A stretch of DNA of 5,853 nt from Solirubrobacterales bacterium (GTDB lineage: Bacteria; Actinomycetota; Thermoleophilia; Solirubrobacterales; Solirubrobacteraceae). The position numbers and the translations under genes were made by a program. Every line of letters starts with the position of its first letter. Within the stretch, counting starts at the first letter, position 1. Location: the NCBI GenBank assembly GCA_025964075.1, contig JAOPZQ010000019.1, positions 1-5,853 on the forward strand. The letters are read 5' to 3'. Of this stretch, positions 1-4,125 are shown one piece after another. The notes under the pieces were generated by a model. The model searched no databases, was not told the origin of the DNA, and was given only the letters and a program-made list of their open reading frames with translations.

Positions 1-283
1 GCGGCCCCGGCCCGTGCGGGACGAGGCCGGCCGCGCGCACCGCGGCGCTGAAGCTCCCGCCGAACGGGCGCTTTGCCGCGTTGACCGCCGGCCACTCACC
101 GGCGCGATAGCGCTCGATGCGCCACTCCTGCGCGCGCCAGCGCGCGAGCGACGGGTTCCAGTCGGCGGCGGTGGGCGGCTCGCCGTAGGCGGCGTTCCAC
201 TCCAGGATCTTCGCGATGACTGTCTCGCGGGTCCAGCGTGTCCGACGACCACGCCCGCCCGCTGCCTTGGCGGACGGGGTCAT
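1..283 (-). CDS. Homing endonuclease-associated repeat (HNH_repeat) protein, C-terminus beyond the window
   Basis: The reading frame opens with ATG at 283-281 and stays open for 94 codons to the window edge, so the protein is 3'-truncated here. After a basic, Gly/Arg-rich start (residues 1-16), residues 17-88 match the homing-endonuclease-associated repeat pattern: a W-T-R-E opening with an I-x-x-W helix (17-29), YGEPPTAADW (33-42), EWP (63-65), FGGSF (74-78) and AVRAAGL (81-87). In known proteins such repeats occur singly or in arrays, sometimes beside an HNH nuclease domain, and probably bind DNA. No nuclease motif is visible in the part present. A good ribosome site (GAGGAG, 5-nt spacing) supports the start. 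It lies on the same strand as, and downstream of, the FKBP gene. The family call is fairly sure from the motif pattern; the function is unknown. Confidence 0.8.
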   Translation of the reverse strand, partial: MTPSAKAAGGRGRRTRWTRETVIAKILEWNAAYGEPPTAADWNPSLARWRAQEWRIERYRAGEWPAVNAAKRPFGGSFSAAVRAAGLVPHGPGP

Positions 284-288
284 GGTGG

Positions 289-294
289 CTCCTC
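289..294 (-). promoter_or_regulatory. Shine-Dalgarno site of the HNH_repeat gene
   Basis: On the minus strand GAGGAG lies 5 nt before the ATG at 283-281. It fixes the start of the truncated gene and shows that the open frame at the left edge is probably translated. Confidence 0.6.
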
Positions 295-300
295 GTCCGC

Positions 301-411
301 TTAGGTGGGCGTGTCGGTCGGGCGCTGCTGGAGGCTGCCCGCCCGCGAGAACGCGTGACCCGTGCCGTTCGGCATCGGCTTGACGCGCGTCGTGAGAGCG
401 GCGGACAGCAT
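301..411 (-). CDS. Doubtful small ORF (36 aa) between the FKBP and HNH_repeat genes
   Basis: ATG at 411-409 opens a 36-codon frame ending in TAA at 303-301, 17 nt before the next start. Third positions are almost all G or C (33 of 35 after the ATG), and only a weak GGGACGG precedes the start. The same frame is open all the way back to the FKBP stop codon at 471-469, so the open stretch is 55 codons long. The part upstream of the ATG plus the first residues form a hydrophobic run (about LVPACIVGTVMLSAAL) that could be one membrane segment. No family is recognised. It may be a real small protein, a decayed 3' extension of the FKBP gene, or chance openness in GC-rich DNA. Conservation in relatives would decide. 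Confidence 0.2.
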   Translation of the reverse strand: MLSAALTTRVKPMPNGTGHAFSRAGSLQQRPTDTPT

Positions 412-450
412 GACCGTCCCGACGATACAGGCCGGAACGAGCTCGGTCCA

Positions 451-468
451 GCGCGGTTCGAACCGCGC
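451..468 (-). terminator. Perfect hairpin right after the FKBP stop codon
   Basis: GCGCGGTTCGAACCGCGC is a perfect 18-base palindrome: a 7-bp stem with a TCGA loop that begins on the base after the TAG stop of the FKBP gene. No T-run follows on the minus strand, so it is not a classical intrinsic terminator. In GC-rich actinobacteria U-less hairpins may still end or protect transcripts. A palindromic protein-binding site is the alternative. Confidence 0.35.
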
Positions 469-1005
469 CTAGCCGACCGACTCGAGGTCGATCACGAAGA
501 CGAGCGCGGCGTTCTTCGGGATCGTCGGCGGCTGGCCCTGCGGGCCGTAGGCGAGGCTCGCGGGGATGATCAACTCGCGGCGGCCGCCGACCTTCATGCC
601 GGGGACGCCCTGGTCCCAGCCCTTGATGACCTGGCTCTGGCCGAGCGTGAAGCTGAACGGCTGGTTGCGGTCCCACGAGGCGTCGAACTGCTTGCCCCCG
701 TTGTAGAGGACGCCGACGTACTGGACACTGACCTTGCTCGTCGGCGTCGCGACCGTGCCGGTTCCGGTGACGAGGTCCTTGATGACCAGCTTCTTGGGCG
801 CCGCGCCCGAGGGCACGGTCACGGTCGGCTTCTTCGCCAGCGCGGGGTTGGCCGGCTTGAACGCCGGAGCGGCGACGTCGAGCCCGGCCGGCACCTTCTC
901 GCCGCCGCTGGGGATGTCGGAGGTCGTGTAGCTCTTGCCACAAGCGGCGAGGCCGAGCGCGCAGGCCGCGGTGAGGGAGATCGTGATCGTTCGCGAGATG
1001 TTCAT
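469..1005 (-). CDS. FKBP-type peptidyl-prolyl cis-trans isomerase, predicted lipoprotein
   Basis: A 178-residue protein that should catalyse cis-trans isomerisation of prolyl bonds outside the membrane, helping exported proteins fold. Residues 1-21 form a lipoprotein signal peptide with the lipobox LAAC; Cys22 would be lipidated and anchor the protein to the outer face of the membrane. Residues 23-70 are a Pro/Ala-rich linker. The FKBP domain spans about 72-178, with the classic pocket residues present: Tyr96, Phe107-Asp108 (QFDAS), Phe117, Val126-Ile127 and Trp130 (QVIKGW), Tyr153 (LAYG) and Phe170 (VFVID). All the main rotamase positions of FKBP12 are therefore kept and it is probably active. 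The ATG at 1005-1003 is chosen because it gives an intact signal peptide; no convincing Shine-Dalgarno site is seen. It is transcribed divergently from the marR-type gene. Confidence 0.93.
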   Translation of the reverse strand: MNISRTITISLTAACALGLAACGKSYTTSDIPSGGEKVPAGLDVAAPAFKPANPALAKKPTVTVPSGAAPKKLVIKDLVTGTGTVATPTSKVSVQYVGVLYNGGKQFDASWDRNQPFSFTLGQSQVIKGWDQGVPGMKVGGRRELIIPASLAYGPQGQPPTIPKNAALVFVIDLESVG

Positions 1006-1047
1006 CGGCGGGCAAGGGTAGCCGACCGGACCGCGAGAGCACGGCGC

Positions 1048-1068
1048 TATAGTGATTAGCGACGCTAA
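1048..1068 (+). promoter_or_regulatory. Candidate -10 box and MarR operator in the divergent promoter region
   Basis: The 75-bp divergent gap contains the 13-base perfect palindrome TTAGCGACGCTAA (1056-1068), an AT-rich patch in otherwise GC-rich DNA. Immediately upstream is TATAGT (1048-1053), a good match to a -10 hexamer on the plus strand, though no clear -35 is seen. MarR regulators usually bind short palindromes overlapping their own promoter, so a dimer here could repress the marR-MFS-dehydrogenase cluster and might also affect the FKBP promoter. This is inferred from position and symmetry; binding is not shown by the sequence. Confidence 0.5.
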
Positions 1069-1080
1069 CTATTTCTCATC

Positions 1081-1512
1081 TTGACCGCTTCCACCCATTC
1101 CGATCTCGCCGGCCGCCTGCGCCTCGCGATCACGCGGACCGCGCGCCGGCTCCGCCAGGAGGCGGACTCCGGGCTCTCCCCGACGCTGAGCTCGGCCCTC
1201 GCGACGGTCGACCGGTTCGGTCCGCTGACCCCGAGCGAGATCGCCGCGCTCGAGCGGGTGCAGCGCCCGACCGCGACGCGCGTCGTCGGCCGGCTCGAGG
1301 AGGCCGGGCTCGTCAGCCGAGCGGGCGATCCGACGGATCGGCGCTCGTCTCTGATCGCGGTGACCCCCGAGGGCCGCGCGCTGCTGCGCCGCCTGCGCTC
1401 GAGGAAGAACGCCTTCCTGGCGCAGCGGATCGAGAGCCTGAGCGAGGACGAGATGGCGACGCTCGCCGAGGCGACCGCCATCCTCGAACGCGTCATGGAG
1501 GACGGCCGGTGA
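1081..1512 (+). CDS. MarR-family transcriptional regulator
   Basis: A 143-residue winged-helix DNA-binding protein, the usual MarR length, probably a dimeric repressor released by a small ligand. Residues 10-30 and 105-140 are the helices expected to form the dimer interface. The helix-turn-helix covers about 49-79 (LTPSEIAALE, then RPTATRVVGRLEEAGLV as recognition helix). The wing is 83-98, with the family's D-x-x-D-R-R pattern (DPTDRR, 83-88) followed by the strand into TPEG. The TTG at 1081 is the only reasonable start: an in-frame TAA lies at 1066-1068 and no ATG or GTG gives a full N-terminal helix. No Shine-Dalgarno site is visible, so the leader may be very short. It overlaps the MFS gene by 4 bases, which points to control of that exporter. 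Confidence 0.92.
   Translation: MTASTHSDLAGRLRLAITRTARRLRQEADSGLSPTLSSALATVDRFGPLTPSEIAALERVQRPTATRVVGRLEEAGLVSRAGDPTDRRSSLIAVTPEGRALLRRLRSRKNAFLAQRIESLSEDEMATLAEATAILERVMEDGR
1497..1501 (+). promoter_or_regulatory. Shine-Dalgarno site fixing the GTG start of the MFS gene
   Basis: GGAGG lies inside the end of the MarR gene, 7 nt before the GTG at 1509. It supports GTG as the exporter's start and translational coupling through the GTGA overlap. Confidence 0.65.
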
Positions 1513-2744
1513 GCGCCCTTCGGCGCTCCTTCCACTCGCTCGCGATCCCCAACTACCGTCGCTACTTCCAGGGCCAGGTCGTCTCGATCAGCGGCAACTG
1601 GATGCAGACCGTGGCCGAGATGTGGCTCGTCCTGCGCCTCACCGGCTCCGGCGTCGCGCTCGGCGTGGCGACGGCGCTCCAGTTCACCCCGATGCTTCTC
1701 GCGGGCGCCTACGGCGGCGTGCTCGCGGACCGCTGGCCCAAGCGCCGGCTCCTGATGGTCACGCAGACGCTGATGGCGGTCCCCGCCCTGACGCTCTGGG
1801 CTTTGACGACCGCCGGCAGCGTTCGGCTGTGGATGGTCTACGCGCTCGTCCTCGTCCGCGGGACCGTGCTCGCGGTCGACAACCCCGCCCGCCAGAGCTT
1901 CGTCTCCGAGCTGGTCGGGCCGGCGCGCGTCGTCAACGCGGTGAGCCTCAATTCGGTGATCATCCACACCGGCCGCATCGCGGGGCCCGCGCTCGCCGGC
2001 GCCGTGATCGCGGCGTTCGGGGTGGGCCCGTGCTTCGCGCTCAACGGGCTGTCCTTCTTCGTGATGATCGCCGCCCTCCGCGGGATGGACCCGAGCCAGC
2101 TCCAGGCCGCGCCGGCGCGGGTGAGAGCGCGGGGCCAGCTGCGCGCGGCGCTGCGCACGGTGCGCGAGACGCCGGCGCTGCGCATCCCCCTGCTGCTCAT
2201 GGCCGTCGTCGGGACGCTGTCGTTCAACTTCGTCGTGCTGCTGCCGTTGCTCGCCCGCTTCACCTTCCACGGCGGCGCCTCGACCTATGCCGTCCTCACG
2301 GCGGCGATGGGGGTCGGCGCCGTGGTCGGTGCGCTGTGGAATGGCGCCCGCGGGACCGCGACGCCCGCGATCGTCACCGGGTCGGCGTTCGCGTTCGGCG
2401 CGGCGCTGCTCGCGGCGGCCGCCGCGCCCGACCTTCCTGTCGAGATCGCCGCCCTCGCGCTCGTCGGGGCGGCGAGCGTCACCTTCGCCGCCTCGGTCAA
2501 CGCGTCGCTGCAGCTCGCGGTGGCGCCGGAGCTCCGCGGGCGGGTGATGGCGCTCTACTCCGTCGTCTACATCGGCTCGAGCCCGCTGGGCGGGCCGCTC
2601 ACAGGGTGGCTCTCCGCGGTCGGCGGCCCCCGCGCGGGCCTCGTGCTCGGCGCGGTCGCCGCGCTCGCCGCGGGCGTCATCGGCCTCGCGGCGTTCGCGC
2701 GCGCGGGCCAACCGATCTCCCGGCCGGCGCTCGCGCGAAGATAG
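1509..2744 (+). CDS. MFS transporter, MFS_3 (EntS-like, DHA3-type) exporter
   Basis: A 411-residue integral membrane protein with the length and layout of proton-driven exporters of the MFS_3 group, whose members export siderophores, macrolides or other drugs. The family opening (SFHSLAIPNYRRYFQGQ, residues 7-23, then NWMQTVAEMWLVL) is clear. Motif A between the second and third helices reads GGVLADRWPKRR (69-80). A second conserved patch is AVDNPARQSFVSELVG (122-137). The C-terminal half repeats the fold, with a central cytoplasmic stretch of about 192-222 rich in Arg and PELRGRVMALYSVVYIGSSP at 340-359. Hydrophobic stretches are consistent with about 12 helices; I did not count them rigorously. 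It starts in the MarR stop codon and ends 4 bases before the dehydrogenase, so the three form one transcription unit. The substrate cannot be read from the sequence. Confidence 0.92.
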   Translation: MSALRRSFHSLAIPNYRRYFQGQVVSISGNWMQTVAEMWLVLRLTGSGVALGVATALQFTPMLLAGAYGGVLADRWPKRRLLMVTQTLMAVPALTLWALTTAGSVRLWMVYALVLVRGTVLAVDNPARQSFVSELVGPARVVNAVSLNSVIIHTGRIAGPALAGAVIAAFGVGPCFALNGLSFFVMIAALRGMDPSQLQAAPARVRARGQLRAALRTVRETPALRIPLLLMAVVGTLSFNFVVLLPLLARFTFHGGASTYAVLTAAMGVGAVVGALWNGARGTATPAIVTGSAFAFGAALLAAAAAPDLPVEIAALALVGAASVTFAASVNASLQLAVAPELRGRVMALYSVVYIGSSPLGGPLTGWLSAVGGPRAGLVLGAVAALAAGVIGLAAFARAGQPISRPALARR

Positions 2745-2748
2745 GGCC

Positions 2749-3699
2749 ATGCGCGTCGCCGTCCTCGACGACTACCAGGGAGTGGCCGCCTCGTTCGCGC
2801 CCTGGGAGGCGCTCGGCGAGGACGTCGAGGTGAGGTTCTTCCGCGAGCACGTCTCCGACGACGACGTGCTCGCCGCGCTCCTCGCGCCCTACGAGGTCGT
2901 CGTCGCGATGCGGGAGCGCACGCCGTTCACCGCGGAACGGCTCGCGCGGCTGCCGAGCCTGCGCCTGCTCGTGACCACCGGCATGCGCAACGCCGCGATC
3001 GACATGGACGCCGCCCGGGAGCTCGGCATCGTCGTGTGCGGCACCGGCATGCTCGGCGGCGCGACGTCCGAGCTCACCTGGGGCCTGATCATCGCCCTGA
3101 CGCGACACGTCTGCGCCGAGGACGCCCGGATGCGCGTCGGCGGCTGGCAGGCGACGGTGGGCCCGGAGCTCCGGGGGCGGACGCTGGGGATCCTCGGCCT
3201 GGGCCGGCTCGGCCGGCGCGTCGCCGCGGTCGCCCAGGCGTTCGAGATGCGCGTCGTCGCCTGGAGCGAGAACCTGAGGGCGGCGGACGCGGCCACCGTC
3301 GGCGTCGAGGCGGTCGCCCGCGACGATCTCTTCGCGCGCGCGGACGTGCTGACGATCCACACGCAGCTGAGCGAGCGCACGCGCAGCCTCGTCGGCGCCC
3401 GCGAGCTCGGCCTGATGAAGCGCAGCGCCGTCCTCGTCAACACCTCGCGCGGGCCGATCGTCGACGAGTCCGCACTCCTCGACGCGCTGCGCTCGGGCAC
3501 GATCGCCGGCGCCGCGCTCGACGTCTACGACATCGAGCCGCTGCCGCTCGACCACCCGCTGCGCACCGCCCCGAACACCGTCCTGACGCCGCACATCGGT
3601 TACGTCACGACCGGGACCTACGAGGTCTTCTACCGGGAGGCGGTGGAGGACATCGCCGCCTTCCTTCGCGGAGAGCCCGTCCGGGTCCTCGGCGCTTAA
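2749..3699 (+). CDS. D-2-hydroxyacid dehydrogenase family protein (NAD-dependent)
   Basis: A 316-residue oxidoreductase of the D-isomer-specific 2-hydroxyacid dehydrogenase family, which interconverts 2-keto acids and D-2-hydroxy acids with NAD(P)H. The split substrate domain is 1-100 and 285-316. The Rossmann domain of about 101-284 has the dinucleotide loop G-L-G-R-L-G (150-155). The catalytic triad is complete: Arg234 in NTSRGPIVDE, Glu263 in DIEPLP and His282 in TPHIGY. The N-terminal MRVAVLDDYQ and the C-terminal PHIGYVT...YREAVEDIAAF pattern are typical of the D-2-hydroxyacid dehydrogenases not assigned to a named pathway, so no substrate is proposed. The ATG lies 4 bases after the MFS stop; the ribosome site (AGATAGGG) is weak, so coupling is likely. 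Oddly, its last two codons and stop lie inside the first copy of the downstream duplicated element. Confidence 0.93.
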   Translation: MRVAVLDDYQGVAASFAPWEALGEDVEVRFFREHVSDDDVLAALLAPYEVVVAMRERTPFTAERLARLPSLRLLVTTGMRNAAIDMDAARELGIVVCGTGMLGGATSELTWGLIIALTRHVCAEDARMRVGGWQATVGPELRGRTLGILGLGRLGRRVAAVAQAFEMRVVAWSENLRAADAATVGVEAVARDDLFARADVLTIHTQLSERTRSLVGARELGLMKRSAVLVNTSRGPIVDESALLDALRSGTIAGAALDVYDIEPLPLDHPLRTAPNTVLTPHIGYVTTGTYEVFYREAVEDIAAFLRGEPVRVLGA

Positions 3700-3706
3700 C
3701 GAAATC

Positions 3707-3824
3707 GACGCGGTTCCCAAGACTGGCTTGAGGGCCCCCTCTCTCGGAGCCTAAGCTCCTCAAGCGGGGCGGCGAGCCTTGCACCTCGTGGCTTCGCTGC
3801 TTTACCTGTCTCGGGTTCCGCGTC
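3707..3824 (-). ncRNA. Possible structured RNA core in copy 1 (strand uncertain)
   Basis: The arms GACGCGGTTCCCAAGAC (3707-3723) and GTCTCGGGTTCCGCGTC (3808-3824) pair as 7 bp, a 2x2 internal loop, then 8 positions. Inside are GCTTGAGG with CCTCAAGC (3726-3733 and 3758-3765), a small GAGC/GCTC hairpin with a 4-base loop (3747-3758), and a bulged stem 3772-3778 with 3790-3797. Read from the plus strand the basal stem has an A/C mismatch; read from the minus strand the same position is a G-U wobble, which mildly favours a minus-strand RNA. This is a hand-drawn fold without an energy calculation. A DNA palindrome element is the alternative. Confidence 0.35.
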
Positions 3825-3872
3825 TGGAACGGAACCTAGAGGAGCGCCAGGGCGGGTGCAAGATCTCCTAGA

Positions 3873-3891
3873 CGAAGATCCCGCATCTTCG
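3873..3891. other. Copy 1-specific hairpin
   Basis: CGAAGAT (3873-3879) and ATCTTCG (3885-3891) form a perfect 7-bp stem with a CCCGC loop. Copy 2 keeps only the GATCCCGC part and does not form this hairpin. There is no T-run on the plus strand, so a terminator role is only a possibility. Confidence 0.4.
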
Positions 3892-3936
3892 GACAAACGG
3901 CTAGCTCGTCGCTGCCGAAGGCGCTTAAACGAAAGC

Positions 3937-4054
3937 GACGCGGTCCCCAAGACTGGCTTGAGGGCCCCCTCTCTCGGAGCCGAAGCTCCTCAAGCGGGGC
4001 GGCGAGCCTTGCACCTCGTGGCTTCGCTGCTTTACCTGTCTCGGGTACCGCGTC
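3937..4054 (-). ncRNA. Possible structured RNA core in copy 2 (strand uncertain)
   Basis: Same fold as copy 1: arms 3937-3953 and 4038-4054, GCTTGAGG/CCTCAAGC at 3956-3963 and 3988-3995, bulged stem 4002-4008 with 4020-4027. Two differences from copy 1 fall in the internal loop of the basal stem and turn one of its two mismatches into a T-A pair. The only core change (T3752 versus G3982) lies in the 4-base loop; on the minus strand it makes C(UUCG)G, a known very stable tetraloop. These changes fit a conserved RNA shape, but two copies are too few for a covariation test. Confidence 0.35.
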
Positions 4055-4097
4055 TCGCGAGAACCTAGGGGACCGCCGACGTGGTCGCAAGGGCCGC

Positions 4098-4112
4098 CGG
4101 GAGGTGATCCCG
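4098..4112 (+). promoter_or_regulatory. Extended Shine-Dalgarno-like site inside a hairpin
   Basis: GGAGGTGATCC (4100-4110) is complementary over 11 bases to the usual 3' end of bacterial 16S rRNA. It sits in a 5-bp hairpin, CGGGA (4098-4102) with TCCCG (4108-4112), so part of it would be hidden. The distance from GGAGG to the ATG at 4126 is 21 nt, longer than usual, and no start codon in the frame of the downstream gene lies at the usual distance. Copy 1 lacks the site. It may be the ribosome site of the methionine synthase-like gene under some control, or chance. Confidence 0.4.
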
Positions 4113-4125
4113 CTCGTTACGACAA

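Larger units (their letters stand above)
3691..3897. repeat. Duplicated intergenic element, copy 1
   Basis: First of two direct copies of a roughly 207-nt unit. It starts at GGCGCTTAAC, which includes the last two codons and the stop of the dehydrogenase gene, and ends at GACAAA (3892-3897). Positions 3716-3816 match copy 2 (3946-4046) at 100 of 101 bases; the left 25 bases have one gap and two mismatches. Positions 3831-3897 align without gaps to 4060-4126 at 43 of 67 bases, with islands GAACCTAG, CGCC, GCA, GATCCCGC and GACAAA. A 22-nt spacer (3898-3919) separates the copies. No protein-coding signal on either strand convinces, and no transposase or CRISPR structure is present. The uneven conservation suggests selection or gene conversion on the core. 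I do not recognise the family. Confidence 0.9.

Noticed and set aside
451..468. GGTTCGAACC resembling a tRNA T-arm
   Set aside because: The palindrome makes a 7-bp stem with a 4-base loop, not the 5-bp stem and 7-base loop of a T-arm, and no acceptor, D or anticodon arms can be placed around it.
238..1059. A 273-codon plus-strand open frame over the FKBP gene
   Set aside because: Composition is Arg/Asp/Gly repeats with no domain, and the FKBP on the other strand has every pocket residue and a lipobox.
1065..2750. A 561-codon open frame on the minus strand opposite the MarR and MFS genes
   Set aside because: Its translation is low-complexity Arg/Gly/Asp-rich sequence without any family motif, and it runs opposite two genes with clear domains. 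Long antisense frames are usual in very GC-rich coding DNA.
2677..3720. A 347-codon minus-strand open frame opposite the dehydrogenase
   Set aside because: Same kind of GC-driven antisense openness; the plus strand has a complete catalytic triad and dinucleotide loop.
3707..3824. MITE-type mobile element based on the 17-nt terminal inverted repeats
   Set aside because: No target-site duplication flanks the arms, and homology between the copies continues well outside them, so the arms are not the element ends. An older interspersed repeat remains possible.
3696..4090. Two 84-codon minus-strand frames (3696-3950 and 3836-4090) that share a peptide because each lies over one element copy
   Set aside because: They overlap each other and differ in everything outside the copied core. 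Neither has a supported start, and the core folds into hairpins. With only three differences in the shared stretch (two synonymous), coding selection cannot be tested. Related elements could easily be mis-annotated as hypothetical proteins.
3825..4100. Partial resemblance to known riboswitch strings (CTAGGGG and GGTCGCAAGGGC as in guanidine-I; AGAGGAGCGC as in SAH riboswitches)
   Set aside because: Each resemblance occurs in only one of the two copies, in their least conserved part, and the remaining conserved boxes of those families are missing.
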